DNA of 64,000 bases from Streptomyces sp. NBC_01750 (GTDB lineage Bacteria > Actinomycetota > Actinomycetes > Streptomycetales > Streptomycetaceae), in NCBI RefSeq assembly GCF_035918095.1, contig NZ_CP109137.1:5272001-5336000 (forward strand), read 5' to 3'. This document shows, piece by piece, positions 1 through 8,900 of this stretch. Each line of letters opens with the position of its first letter. The stretch's first letter is position 1. A program made the position numbers and the translations under genes. The notes beneath the pieces are model-generated. The model searched no databases. It was not told the origin of the DNA and worked only from the letters and a program-made list of their open reading frames with translations.

Positions 1-31
1 CGGCCAGATCGAGCGGGCTCTGCTCGGGCAT
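1..31 (-). CDS. 5' end of an unidentified minus-strand CDS, cut by the window edge
   Basis: An ATG on the minus strand at 31-29 opens a frame beginning MPEQSPLDLA that runs off the window. An AGCGAGG-like stretch lies a few bases upstream. Ten codons are too few to identify the product. It points the same way as the hydrolase gene that ends at 116, so the two could be co-transcribed. Confidence 0.5.
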   Translation of the reverse strand, partial: MPEQSPLDLA

Positions 32-115
32 CGGTGCTTGCCTCGCTTTCCACGGGTGTGAGTGACACGTTACGTGGACGTTGCCCCGCGGCGGCAGGTC
101 GCACGTCCGACCGGG

Positions 116-2116
116 TCAGCCCGCCGTGCGCGGGATGCGCTTCTCCCAGGTGCGGTGGAAGACGATCTCGCGGCCGTCCTTGCACACCACCTCGTTCGAG
201 GTGATGAAGTCGGCCGCGTCGCAGGTGATTTCCGAGCGCGTCTCGATCCGGACGTCCCAGGCGAGCTCCGGCCGGTGCAGCCGGGTCGTCCAGTCGGAGC
301 GGGTGTGCGCGGAGAGCGGGTCGCCCTCCTGGATCGTGTACGTCTCCAGGGCGTCCTCGGTGAACTCCAGGCCGTCCGGATGGACGCGGGTGCCGCCGTG
401 GCGTGGGTCGACCTCCAGGCGCCATTCGCCCTTCGCCACGTCCCGGATCACCAGGCGCTCCGGGCGCTGCTCGTCCAAGGTCACGGGGACGCTGACGCCG
501 AGCGGCTCGGACTGTTCGGGTTCCTCGAAGGTGATCTTGTCCGCCGTGTTCTCGCCTCTCTCGTGCACGGGCAGTTCGAGGCGGGAGCCCGCCGGGTCGA
601 GCGTGAAGCCGTCCGAGGTGCTCTGCGGCCAGATCCAGGGCCAGTAGGCGGAGGAGACGGCGAGCCGGATGCGGTGGCCCGGCGGGAAGGTGTGGCCGAT
701 GGCGTTGAGCTCGAAGGCGACGTCCTCCGTCCCGCCGGGCGGCCAGGCGTCGGAGCGTTCGCGGCCGTGGCGGGCGGAGAGGTTGAGTACGCCCCGGGTC
801 ACCAGGGCGGACGAGCCGTCCGGGGCGATGTCGCAGAGCCGGGCGATCGCCTGGCCGTGGGGCATGTCCAGGCGCAGCCGCAGGGTCACCCGGGGGCGGC
901 CGAGGATCTCGATCGGGTCGCCGGTGACCGGGAACTCGAAGCAGGCCGAGCAGGCGTCCTCGTCGCGCTGGTCGGGCGGCAGGTCGGCGTCGTTCCCGGA
1001 GGGCAGGAAGCGGCCGGCGTCCAGGCCGGTGTGGAGCGGCGAGACGACGATCACCGGCGCGCCCCGGAGCGCGTACGGGACGGTGGTGATGTGCGGCGAG
1101 GGCCATGCGGCGAGGCCGACCCAGCGGCCCGGCAGCTCGGTGTAGGTCGTCGCGGGCGGATGCGACTCGCTGATCCATGAGCGCAGCAGGGGCTCGGCCA
1201 TGACGTCGTTCTCGAGACCCTTGAGGTGGTGGTCCCACCAGCGCAGGGTCTCCTGAAGGAAGCCGATCGCGGGTCCGGGAGGACGCCCCCGGTCCGGGTA
1301 CTGGTGCGACCACGGGCCGATCAGCCCACGTACACGATCGGGCGGAAGATGCTCCACCAGCCGCAGCACCGTGTCCCGGTACGGGTCGTGCCAGCCGCCC
1401 ACGGCCAGCACCGCCGCGTCGATCGCCGAGTAGTCCTCGCGGACGCTGCCGTGCTTCCAGTAGTCGTCGCGAAGCTGGTGGGCGAGCCAGGTGTGGATGC
1501 GGGGGACGACGCCTTCCAGCCGCTTCAGCCACATCTCGCGCCACTCGTCGCCGACGAAGAGCGGGTCGGGCGGGCGCGCGGCGAAGGCGAGCAGGGTGGC
1601 GGACCAGGCGTGCATACCGGCGGCGAGCACCGAACCGCCCATGTAGTGCATGTCGTTGTCGTACGGGTCGTCGGCCGCGCAGACCGTGACGACCGCCTTC
1701 AGCGGCTCGGGTGCGAGTTCCGCGATCCGGAGCGCGTTGCAGCCGCCCCAGGCGATCCCGAACATGCCGACCCGGCCGGTGCACCACGGCTGCCGGGCCA
1801 GCCAGTTGACGACGGCGACCCCGTCGGCAGGCCCGGTCGTGTCGTACGCGTCGCCCGGCATGCCCTCGCTGTTGCCGTGTCCGCGGATGTCGACCCGTAC
1901 GGAGGCGTAGCCGTGGCCCGCGTACCAGGGATGACGCTGGTGGTCGCGCGGCGCGGTCACGTCGCTGAGCCGGTGCGGCAGATACTCGAGGAGGGCAGGT
2001 ACGGGCTCGTCGGTGAGCGGCCGCCAGACGCGCGCATACAGCCTTGTCCCGTCCGGGAGCGGGATCCGGACGTCCTCGTGGCCGGTGTCGTACGGGAACT
2101 CGGTACGGATGCGCAT
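116..2116 (-). CDS. CocE/NonD-family alpha/beta hydrolase (X-Pro dipeptidyl-peptidase type), probable catalytic Ser missing
   Basis: The protein is 666 aa, starting at the ATG that gives MRIRTEFPYD; an upstream in-frame ATG at 2152 is possible but lies outside the conserved fold. It has the CocE/X-Pro dipeptidyl peptidase layout: an N-terminal alpha/beta hydrolase domain (about 1-330, with RVDIRGHGNSEG), a helical cap and a C-terminal beta-sandwich jelly roll (about 400-650). Family members act on esters or peptides through a Ser-Asp-His triad. The Asp (GGWHDP) and His (GPWSHQ) regions are present. The nucleophile elbow reads FGIAWGG at about 119-125, with Ala122 where relatives have Ser (GISWGG). 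The fold is clear, but catalysis as in characterised members is doubtful. Confidence 0.85.
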   Translation of the reverse strand: MRIRTEFPYDTGHEDVRIPLPDGTRLYARVWRPLTDEPVPALLEYLPHRLSDVTAPRDHQRHPWYAGHGYASVRVDIRGHGNSEGMPGDAYDTTGPADGVAVVNWLARQPWCTGRVGMFGIAWGGCNALRIAELAPEPLKAVVTVCAADDPYDNDMHYMGGSVLAAGMHAWSATLLAFAARPPDPLFVGDEWREMWLKRLEGVVPRIHTWLAHQLRDDYWKHGSVREDYSAIDAAVLAVGGWHDPYRDTVLRLVEHLPPDRVRGLIGPWSHQYPDRGRPPGPAIGFLQETLRWWDHHLKGLENDVMAEPLLRSWISESHPPATTYTELPGRWVGLAAWPSPHITTVPYALRGAPVIVVSPLHTGLDAGRFLPSGNDADLPPDQRDEDACSACFEFPVTGDPIEILGRPRVTLRLRLDMPHGQAIARLCDIAPDGSSALVTRGVLNLSARHGRERSDAWPPGGTEDVAFELNAIGHTFPPGHRIRLAVSSAYWPWIWPQSTSDGFTLDPAGSRLELPVHERGENTADKITFEEPEQSEPLGVSVPVTLDEQRPERLVIRDVAKGEWRLEVDPRHGGTRVHPDGLEFTEDALETYTIQEGDPLSAHTRSDWTTRLHRPELAWDVRIETRSEITCDAADFITSNEVVCKDGREIVFHRTWEKRIPRTAG

Positions 2117-2295
2117 GACAGGACCCCGGTTCAGGACAAAAGGCCCACTCATAGGTGTATGAGCTGATCACGAACATACCGGGGGAGGCGGGAAGGCGCC
2201 CACGGTGATCGAAAGGCGACCGGATACGCTGACTTGAGTGAATCCAGCGACACATCGACAATCCGTGTGATCGTCAGCAGACAGGAGATCCCCTC

Positions 2296-3306
2296 GTGAC
2301 CGTCGTCGGGCCGTTCGGGCTGAGCGTGCGGGACCAGGCTCTTGAGGCCGATGTCCAGACCGGATTGGCGGCTGTCGAGGCGGGACTCCTCGATGCCACC
2401 AAGAGCGAGGTGCCCTTCATCACGGAGGCCGCACAGCATCTTGTACGCGCCGGGGGCAAGCGCTTCCGGCCGCTGCTGGTGATGCTCGCCGCGCAGTTCG
2501 GTGATCCGCACGCGCCGGGTGTCGTGCCCTCGGCCGTGGTCGTCGAGCTGACCCATCTCGCGACGCTGTACCACGACGATGTGATGGACGAGGCCGAGGT
2601 CCGGCGCGGTGTGGACAGCGCCAACGTGCGCTGGGGGAACTCCGTCGCCGTACTGACCGGCGACTTCCTGTTCGCGAGGGCCTCGCACATACTGGCCGAC
2701 CTGGGTCCGGAGGCCGTACGCATCCAGGCGGAGGCGTTCGAGCGCCTGGTCACCGGCCAGATCCTGGAGACCGCGGGGCCGCGCGACGGCCGCGACCCGG
2801 CCGAGCACTACCTCGATGTCATCGGGGGCAAGACGGGCTCGCTGATCGCGGTCTCGGGGCGGTTCGGCGCGATGATGTCGGGCGCCGACGAGGGTGTCGT
2901 GGACATCCTCACCCAGTACGGGGAGCGGCTCGGTGTGGCCTTCCAGCTCGCCGACGACGTACTCGATATCGCCAGCGACTCGCACGAGTCGGGCAAGACG
3001 CCCGGCACGGATCTGCGCGAGGGCATCCCGACCCTGCCCGTGCTGCATCTGCGCGCGCAGGCGGCAGCGCACGAACGCCCCGAGGACCTGGAGCTCGTCG
3101 CGCTGCTCGACGGGGACCTGACGGACGACGACCGCCATGCCGAGGCGCTGCGGCTGCTGCGCGCGCATCCGGCGCTCGAGCAGGCCAGGCGGGACACCGT
3201 GCGGTACGCGGAGGAGGCGCGGGCGATGCTCGCCCCGCTGCCCGACTGCTACGCCAAGGCCGCTCTGGAAGAGCTCTGCGACGCGGTGGTCCACCGCGCG
3301 GGCTGA
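2296..3306 (+). CDS. Polyprenyl diphosphate synthase (trans-isoprenyl synthase)
   Basis: This 336-aa enzyme condenses isopentenyl diphosphate onto an allylic diphosphate to make a long-chain polyprenyl diphosphate, most likely the menaquinone side-chain precursor. The first aspartate-rich motif is DDVMD (94-98) and the second is DDVLD (about 219-223); both chelate Mg-diphosphate. The GGKRFRP motif (54-60) binds IPP. The GTG start at 2296 is preceded by ACAGGAGA at the right distance. It is divergent from the hydrolase across about 180 bp that must hold both promoters. The family is certain; chain length cannot be read from sequence. Confidence 0.93.
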   Translation: MTVVGPFGLSVRDQALEADVQTGLAAVEAGLLDATKSEVPFITEAAQHLVRAGGKRFRPLLVMLAAQFGDPHAPGVVPSAVVVELTHLATLYHDDVMDEAEVRRGVDSANVRWGNSVAVLTGDFLFARASHILADLGPEAVRIQAEAFERLVTGQILETAGPRDGRDPAEHYLDVIGGKTGSLIAVSGRFGAMMSGADEGVVDILTQYGERLGVAFQLADDVLDIASDSHESGKTPGTDLREGIPTLPVLHLRAQAAAHERPEDLELVALLDGDLTDDDRHAEALRLLRAHPALEQARRDTVRYAEEARAMLAPLPDCYAKAALEELCDAVVHRAG

Positions 3307-3331
3307 CCGCACACGGGCCGGCTCCGCGTGC

Positions 3332-3382
3332 TGATGGTCGGGACCACGGCCGGGCCCTGATGGTCGGGAGGGACCACGGCCG
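3332..3382. repeat. Imperfect direct repeat downstream of the polyprenyl synthase gene
   Basis: TGATGGTCGGG followed by ACCACGGCCG occurs at 3332-3352 and again at 3358-3382, the second copy carrying a 4-nt insertion. The rest of the 3307-3629 gap holds this repeat, a Crp-like site and the promoter of the next gene; no convincing gene was seen there. Confidence 0.6.
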
Positions 3383-3520
3383 ACCGGCGGGAGCGCGGGC
3401 GGGCCCGATGCCGCACGCCCTGTCGGGGACACGCGCAGGGCGCCCTGCCGGACCCTTTGTTTGCCTGTACGCCACCTCCCGTACACCCTCCCGGCGGAGG
3501 CGGCACGTCTTCTCGAGATC

Positions 3521-3536
3521 TGTGACGCAGGTCACT
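3521..3536. promoter_or_regulatory. Crp-like palindrome upstream of the CHRD protein gene
   Basis: TGTGACGCAGGTCACT contains the perfect palindrome GTGAC-N4-GTCAC, which fits the cyclic-AMP receptor protein consensus used in actinobacteria. It lies about 95 bp upstream of the ATG at 3630, with a possible -10 element (TCTAAC) about 15 bp further on. Binding is inferred from the motif only. Confidence 0.5.
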
Positions 3537-3629
3537 TTGTTGGATTGAGTCTAACCTCGGATCCACTCCGTACTCATGCCCAGAAGCTGACGCAGTGGGC
3601 GTTGGCCTCGTGTACGGGGAGATTTCGTA

Positions 3630-4631
3630 ATGAAGCGGAACAAGATCATCCTTGTCGGTACCACCGCTGTCGCTGCCGCGGCCGGTGTCGCCCTCGCCGT
3701 CCTGCCGGCCTTCGCGGCCGGCAACAGTTCCGCCGCCGGGCACTCGGGCCACCCGGGCAGCGGCGCGGACATCGCCGTACAGAGCGGCTCCGACCGCGGC
3801 GCCGCCCTCTTCGTGGCGAGCCTGAACGGCGCGAGCGAGGTGCCGGTCCAGGGCGGGCCCGCCGTCGGTGACCGCGACGGTGCCGCGCTGGAGTTCGTGA
3901 AGGTCAAGGGGGACAAGGTGTCCGTCGCGGTGAAGTTCCGCGGCACCGACAAGCCGACCGCCCTCCACATCCACCAGGGCGCGAAGGGCAGCAACGGTGG
4001 CATCAAGATCGACTTCACCGGGTTGCTGAGCAAGGGCACGACCAAGAGCAAGGGCTGGACCGGCGCCGTCACCGGCACGGTCAAGGTCACGGACAGGGCC
4101 GTGCTCGACGCTTTCAAGACAGACCCGAACGGGTTCTACGCCAATCTGCACACCGCAGAGTTCCCGGGCGGAGCGGTCCGCGGCCAGTTCCACAAGGTGA
4201 CCAACGGCTTCGGCTTCGGCAAGGCGCTCGACAACTTCCAGGCCTCCGTCGTCAAGGGCAGGCAGATCTACGAGTGCAAGAAGGGCGAGGACGGCAGGTT
4301 CTCGTTCCAGCAGCGTGATGTGCGCGCCGTCCTCGGCGGTCACATCGACCACTCCTTCACCGCCCCCAACTCCGGCACGCCGCAGTGGGTCGCACAGGAC
4401 CACAGCGCGGTCACCGGAAAGCTGATCAGCAAGACACCGAACGGCGACAAGAACATCCCCGAGCTGGACCTCCAGGCCACCCAGTCCGGCAAGAAGCGGG
4501 GGCTGTTGGCGAACACCCAGGAGATCCTCCGGCTGAACACCGTGGGCGGCGTCGCGCCGGCCGGCAGCTGCGAGCAGGGAGCGATCGTCGGCGTCCCCTA
4601 CGGGGCGGACTACGTCTTCATCCAGAAGTAA
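3630..4631 (+). CDS. Secreted CHRD and DUF3455 domain protein
   Basis: The protein is 333 aa. A Sec signal peptide covers about residues 1-30 (MKRNKIILVG, a hydrophobic Ala/Val core, then AFAAG). A CHRD (chordin-like) domain follows at about 58-190, with FVASLNGASEVP at its start and PGGAVRGQF at its end. The C-terminal half (about 195-333, with GRQIYECK) looks like DUF3455, a cell-surface domain of unknown function. No catalytic residues can be assigned. The start is preceded by GGGGAG. A Crp-like site lies upstream and a strong terminator downstream, so it is probably monocistronic and extracellular. Confidence 0.82.
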   Translation: MKRNKIILVGTTAVAAAAGVALAVLPAFAAGNSSAAGHSGHPGSGADIAVQSGSDRGAALFVASLNGASEVPVQGGPAVGDRDGAALEFVKVKGDKVSVAVKFRGTDKPTALHIHQGAKGSNGGIKIDFTGLLSKGTTKSKGWTGAVTGTVKVTDRAVLDAFKTDPNGFYANLHTAEFPGGAVRGQFHKVTNGFGFGKALDNFQASVVKGRQIYECKKGEDGRFSFQQRDVRAVLGGHIDHSFTAPNSGTPQWVAQDHSAVTGKLISKTPNGDKNIPELDLQATQSGKKRGLLANTQEILRLNTVGGVAPAGSCEQGAIVGVPYGADYVFIQK

Positions 4632-4651
4632 CCGGTACGGCAACAGGGCTT

Positions 4652-4686
4652 GCGGCGCTTCCCCCACTGGCCGGGGGAGGCGCCGC
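4652..4686 (+). terminator. Intrinsic terminator after the CHRD gene
   Basis: GCGGCGCTTCCCCC (4652-4665) pairs with GGGGGAGGCGCCGC (4673-4686), 14 bp with one G-U pair and a 7-nt loop, 20 bp after the stop codon. A U-run is absent, as is common in Streptomyces terminators. Confidence 0.75.
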
Positions 4687-4806
4687 TCCTCTGCCGTCAT
4701 CCCAGAGCAGTACGCCAAGTTGCTCCCGGGGTCTGACGCTTCCGCACGTCCGATTTGGTCAGATGATGAGTACGACGCCTGACCAACCACGGAGGTAGGG
4801 CACACC

Positions 4807-6051
4807 ATGGCACCGAACGACAGCGCACAGACCACCGAAGAGGCCAAGGACCTCGCAGCGGGCCGCCGCAGGGCAGCGCGCTACATCGTCCCGGCCGCGG
4901 TGGCCGGGGTGGCGGCGGCGACCATCGGGCTCGTCCCGGCGCTCGCTGCCTCCGGTGACCCCGATCTGCCAAAAATCAGCGCGCAGGAACTCATCGAGAA
5001 GATGGCCGCGTCGGACACCCAGCAGCTCTCCGGCACGGTGAAGATCAACACTGACCTCGGTATCCCGTCGCTGGGCGGCCTGGCGGGCCTGGGCGGCGAG
5101 CGGGACGGGTCGGGCTCGTCCGCCTCTCCCGACGGCAAGCTGATGGAGCTGGCCACCGGCTCGCACACCCTGCGGGTCGCGGCGGACGGCCCCGACAAGG
5201 GGAAGGTGTCGATCCTGGAGGACACCGCCGAGTACAGCCTGATCCACAACGGCGACGAGGTCTGGGCGTACGACAGCGCCTCGAACGAGGCCTACCACGC
5301 CAAGGACGGCAGCCAGGACGACGGCTCCGGCAGGAAGGGCTCCGGCAAGGAGCACGGGGCCCTGCCGAAGGACCTCCCGAGCACGCCCAAGGAGTTCGCC
5401 GCAGAGGCGCTCAAGGCCGCGGACGACACCACCTCGGTGACTGTCGGCGGTACGGCGCAGGTGGCCGGCCGCGATGCCTACCAGCTGGTCATCAAGCCCA
5501 AGCAGAGTGGCTCGACGATCGGATCGATCAAGGTCGCGGTGGACGCCAAGAACGGCGTGCCGCTGAAGTTCACGCTCACCCCGAGCAGTGGCGGCAAGGC
5601 CGCGATCGACGTCGGCTTCACCAAGGTCGACTTCTCCAAGCCGGACGCGTCGACCTTCGACTTCACCCCGCCCAAGGGCGCGAAGGTGACAGAGGCCGAC
5701 GAGCCGAAGCAGGACAAGGGAGCCAAGGACCACGAGGGCTTCAAGGGCCATGAGGACTTCATGGGCCTGGAGGGCTTCCAGGGGCTGAACGTCATCGGCA
5801 AGGGCTGGAACGCCATCGCCAAGATCGAGACGCCGGGCGGTCAGCACCCCACCACGCCGAAGGACGGCGATGTGCCGCCGGAGGCCAAGAAGTTCCTGGA
5901 CGCGCTGGGTGACCAGGTGAACGGGAAGTTCGGCTCGGGCACGGTCTTCAAGACCCGCCTGGTCAACGCCCTGATGACGGACGACGGCACGGTCTACGTC
6001 GGCGCCGTGACCAAGGACGCGCTCGTGAAGGCCGCGAACGAGGCAAAGTAA
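4807..6051 (+). CDS. LolA-like exported protein (outer membrane lipoprotein carrier-type fold)
   Basis: The protein is 414 aa. A charged N-terminus (1-25) precedes one hydrophobic segment (about 28-48, YIVPAAVAGVAAATIGLVPA) that works as a signal peptide or anchor. The remainder resembles LolA/LppX-type hydrophobic-ligand carriers, typified by the strand pattern around QQLSGTVKIN and FTKVDFSKPDASTFDFTPPKG. Streptomyces has no outer membrane, so the role is probably lipid or signal binding at the membrane. Oddly, a Lys/Asp/Gly/Phe-rich insertion with repeats such as HEGFKGHEDF lies at about 300-325. It sits 95 bp before an ABC exporter and may belong to it. Confidence 0.75.
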   Translation: MAPNDSAQTTEEAKDLAAGRRRAARYIVPAAVAGVAAATIGLVPALAASGDPDLPKISAQELIEKMAASDTQQLSGTVKINTDLGIPSLGGLAGLGGERDGSGSSASPDGKLMELATGSHTLRVAADGPDKGKVSILEDTAEYSLIHNGDEVWAYDSASNEAYHAKDGSQDDGSGRKGSGKEHGALPKDLPSTPKEFAAEALKAADDTTSVTVGGTAQVAGRDAYQLVIKPKQSGSTIGSIKVAVDAKNGVPLKFTLTPSSGGKAAIDVGFTKVDFSKPDASTFDFTPPKGAKVTEADEPKQDKGAKDHEGFKGHEDFMGLEGFQGLNVIGKGWNAIAKIETPGGQHPTTPKDGDVPPEAKKFLDALGDQVNGKFGSGTVFKTRLVNALMTDDGTVYVGAVTKDALVKAANEAK

Positions 6052-6146
6052 CACCAGGTCAGTCATGACGACGCGCGCTTACCGTCCGCCCCGCCGTACG
6101 CTCCGTACGGTGGGGCGGACCGCTGACGAGTGAACGGGGGACCGGA

Positions 6147-7085
6147 ATGACAGCCGTCATCGAGACGCAGGGGCTCACCAAGCGCTACCGGGGCGGGCAG
6201 TTGGCCGTCGAACGGCTCGATCTCAGCGTGCCTGACGGCAGCGTCTTCGGGTTCCTCGGCCCCAACGGCTCCGGCAAGACCACCACCATCCGGATGCTGA
6301 TGGGGCTCATCGAGCCGACCGCCGGCAGCGCCACGGTCCTCGGTATGCCCATGCCGCGCGCGGTCCGCACCGTACTGCCGCAGGTGGGCGCACTGATCGA
6401 AGGGCCCGCGCTGTACGGGTTCCTGAGCGGCCGCGACAATCTGCTGCGTTACGACTCCGCCGACCCGAGTGCCGATCCCCGAACGCGGCGCACCCGTGTC
6501 GCCGCCGCGCTGGACCGGGTCGGGCTGGCGCAGGCCGCGGGCAAGAAGGCCAAGGCGTACTCGCTCGGGATGAAGCAGCGGCTGGGGCTGGCCGCCGCGC
6601 TGCTGCAGCCACGGAAGCTGCTGGTGCTCGACGAGCCGACGAACGGGCTCGATCCGCAGGGCATGCGGGAGATCCGTTCTCTGGTGCGGGAGCTGGCGGC
6701 CGACGGCACCACGGTCTTTCTCTCGTCCCATCTGCTCGACGAGATCGAGCAGGTCTGCACGCATGCCGCGGTGATGGCCCAGGGCCGGCTCCTCACCCAG
6801 GGCCCGGTCGCCGATCTCGCGGCGGGCGCGCGGGGGCGGCTTGCCGTCACCACCCCCGACCCTGCCGACGCCGCCCGGCTCCTGAAGGAGCTGGGGGTCA
6901 CTGATCTGGCCGTGGCCGAGTGTCGGGTGACGGGGGAACTGCCAGTCATGGAAACGGAGTTGGCGGAGATCAATGCCGCGCTGGTGCAGGGCGGCGTACG
7001 GGTACGAGGCTTCGGCGTCGAGCGCGTCTCGCTCGAGGACGCCTTTGTCGCGCTGACCGGAGAGGGCTTCGATGTCGCAGGCTGA
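6147..7085 (+). CDS. ABC transporter ATP-binding protein (DrrA-like exporter type)
   Basis: The protein is 312 aa. Walker A is GPNGSGKTT (38-46), the ABC signature is YSLGMKQRLG (138-147) and Walker B is LLVLDEPTNGLD (158-169), followed by the H-loop in SSHLLDE. The C-terminal extension of about 90 residues is typical of drug and lipid exporter ATPases. It drives the permease encoded immediately downstream, which overlaps it by 14 nt. The substrate is unknown; the LolA-like gene upstream hints at a lipophilic compound or envelope component. Confidence 0.93.
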   Translation: MTAVIETQGLTKRYRGGQLAVERLDLSVPDGSVFGFLGPNGSGKTTTIRMLMGLIEPTAGSATVLGMPMPRAVRTVLPQVGALIEGPALYGFLSGRDNLLRYDSADPSADPRTRRTRVAAALDRVGLAQAAGKKAKAYSLGMKQRLGLAAALLQPRKLLVLDEPTNGLDPQGMREIRSLVRELAADGTTVFLSSHLLDEIEQVCTHAAVMAQGRLLTQGPVADLAAGARGRLAVTTPDPADAARLLKELGVTDLAVAECRVTGELPVMETELAEINAALVQGGVRVRGFGVERVSLEDAFVALTGEGFDVAG

Positions 7086-7950
7086 CACTCTCGTACGCGA
7101 AAGGACGAGCAGTCCGCTGTGGACGTTCGGCCTCTTCCGCTCCGAGCTGACCACCACGTTCCGCCGCGGGCGCACGCTCGCGCTGCTGGGCGTGCTGGCC
7201 GCCGTACCCGTACTGATCGGCATCGCCATCAGGGTCGAGACGAGCGGCGGCGGTCCGGCCGGCGGCGGCCGCGGTGGCGGCCCCGCCTTCATCGCCCAGA
7301 TCACCAACAACGGCCTGTTCCTGGTCCTCGCCGCGCTCGCCGCGACCCTGCCGGTCTTCCTCCCGATGGCGATCGGCGTCGTCGCGGGTGATGCGATCGC
7401 GGGCGAGGCGAACTCCGGCACCCTGCGCTATCTACTGGTCGCCCCGGCCGGACGCAGCCGGCTGCTGCTCGCCAAGTACGCCACCGCCTGCGCCTTCTGC
7501 CTGGCCGCGACCCTGGTCGTGGCGGTGTCCGCGCTCGCAGTCGGCTCGCTGCTCTTCCCGCTCGGCGATGTCACGACCATTTCCGGCACCCGGATCTCCT
7601 TCGGCGACGGACTGCTGAGGGCCGCACTGGTCGCGGCCGTCGTCGCCGCGTCGCTGAGCGGGATCGCGGCGCTCGGTCTCTTCATCTCGACGCTCACCGG
7701 CAGTGGCATCGCGGCGATGGCGACGACCGTCGGACTGCTGATCACGGTGCAGATCCTGGACGGGATTCCGCAGCTGCACGCGATCCATCCCTACCTCTTC
7801 CCGCACTACTGGATGTCGTTCGCGGACCTGATGCGGGAGCCGGTCTACTGGGACGAGGTAGCGAAGAACCTCGGTCTGCAGGGGGTGTACGTGGCGGTGT
7901 TCGGGTCGGCCGCGTGGGCGCGCTTCACGGCGAAGGACATCACCGCGTGA
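7072..7950 (+). CDS. ABC transporter permease (ABC-2 family)
   Basis: This 292-aa membrane protein has about six hydrophobic segments, the first around residues 35-55 and the last near 210-235, with a Gly-rich extracellular loop (SGGGPAGGGRGGGP) after the first. The EANSGTLRYLLVAP stretch is typical of ABC-2/NatB-like permeases that pair with DrrA-like ATPases. The ATG at 7072 overlaps the end of the ATPase gene by 14 nt, indicating translational coupling. Together the two genes make a complete exporter of the half-ATPase/half-permease kind. Confidence 0.9.
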   Translation: MSQADTLVRERTSSPLWTFGLFRSELTTTFRRGRTLALLGVLAAVPVLIGIAIRVETSGGGPAGGGRGGGPAFIAQITNNGLFLVLAALAATLPVFLPMAIGVVAGDAIAGEANSGTLRYLLVAPAGRSRLLLAKYATACAFCLAATLVVAVSALAVGSLLFPLGDVTTISGTRISFGDGLLRAALVAAVVAASLSGIAALGLFISTLTGSGIAAMATTVGLLITVQILDGIPQLHAIHPYLFPHYWMSFADLMREPVYWDEVAKNLGLQGVYVAVFGSAAWARFTAKDITA

Positions 7951-7985
7951 AGGAGCTCTCCGCCTGGAGGGCCTTACTGATCGTT

Positions 7986-8153
7986 TCAGAATGAGGTGCG
8001 GAGACGCCTCAAGCAGATGATGCCGCAAGCGAGTTCGAGACGTGGCACGTCGCGCGGCTGGTAGCCGGCCGAGTTCGCCGTGCACCGCACCCCCTGGACC
8101 AGAGCCCACGCTGCGAACTCCGCACATGCGGTCAGGTACAGGTGCACCGCCAC
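7986..8153 (-). CDS. Possible small protein, 55 aa, unidentified
   Basis: A GTG at 8153, preceded by AGGAG at about 7 nt, opens a 55-codon frame (MAVHLYLTACAEFAAW at the start, LACGIICLRRLRTSF at the end). Its codon third positions look coding. I do not recognise it; it could be a genuine small gene or the 3' remnant of a larger one. Otherwise the 7951-8343 stretch between the permease and the HATPase gene shows nothing I can name. Confidence 0.3.
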   Translation of the reverse strand: MAVHLYLTACAEFAAWALVQGVRCTANSAGYQPRDVPRLELACGIICLRRLRTSF

Positions 8154-8343
8154 CGTGTGCTCCTGCCGTACGGTGCCTCACCATTCTCCACCTCGAACCA
8201 AACGGCGGTTGGAGCAGGCAATTGCTGATGGTTACTCCGAGGAAGCCGGCCCGTCGTCGGCCGGTCGCGGCCACCGTGGTCATGGTCATCGCCATGTGCT
8301 TCTGCGCGGGTCCGACCGTTCCCGTGCCCCGCCGGGACGTTCT

Positions 8344-8826
8344 TCAAGGGCTTGCAGTGGCAGCACTGCCGGTGTGGCCGGACGCCACGTGGAGCTCCGC
8401 CCATCGGGTCATCCTGTGGAGGTGGCGGGAAATGCCGTGTCGCATGGAAAGGGCTGCGATGATGCCGGTCCCGCGGCCGTGTTCCTCATGTTCCGCAGGG
8501 GGCGGGCTCTCGGGTGATCGGCGCGGTCGCGGCCCAGCATCCGCGACCTCGATACGGAGGGCGTGACGGCCGCCGGCCTCGGGCATCGACAGCCGCAGTA
8601 CTGCTGGGGGCAGTGCGTGGGCAATCGCGTTGGTGATCAGTTCCGAGATCACCAGGATGGCGTCGTCCGCTGTCTCCGTGGGCAGGGCCCAGTGGCCCAG
8701 GATCCTGCGTGCGCGGTGGCGCACGGCGGAGACGGCCTCAGGGATGTGCGGCAGCGGGAGGATGTACTCGGTCCGCGGGTGCGGTGCCACGCTGGTGTCA
8801 GACGTGGTCATGGCCGGAGTGGTCAT
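8344..8826 (-). CDS. ATP-binding protein, RsbW/SpoIIAB-like anti-sigma (HATPase) family
   Basis: The protein is 160 aa. It is a single histidine-kinase-type ATPase domain with an N-box (ISELITNAIAHA) and G-box regions (VADAGPRPR, GRGTGIIAAL) but no phospho-acceptor domain. Such proteins are abundant in Streptomyces; some bind sigma factors or anti-anti-sigma proteins. The ATG at 8826 is chosen because GGAGG lies about 8 nt upstream; a longer in-frame start at 8859 is less supported. No sigma factor, STAS-domain or XRE/DUF397 partner is adjacent, so the target is unknown. Confidence 0.85.
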   Translation of the reverse strand: MTTPAMTTSDTSVAPHPRTEYILPLPHIPEAVSAVRHRARRILGHWALPTETADDAILVISELITNAIAHALPPAVLRLSMPEAGGRHALRIEVADAGPRPRRSPESPPPAEHEEHGRGTGIIAALSMRHGISRHLHRMTRWAELHVASGHTGSAATASP

Positions 8827-8900
8827 CCTCGACCACCTCCACTTGTCTCGGCTTCTCATATCGGAAGCGGCGGCTCGTTCGGTGCGGAGGCGTGGCCGGG

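Noticed and set aside
62..1180. Long plus-strand open frame opposite the CocE-family gene
   Set aside because: It mirrors the codon structure of a recognisable hydrolase on the other strand; high-GC genes produce such antisense frames. The same applies to the long antisense frames over the nuo operon (for example 37288-39069 and 39060-41204).
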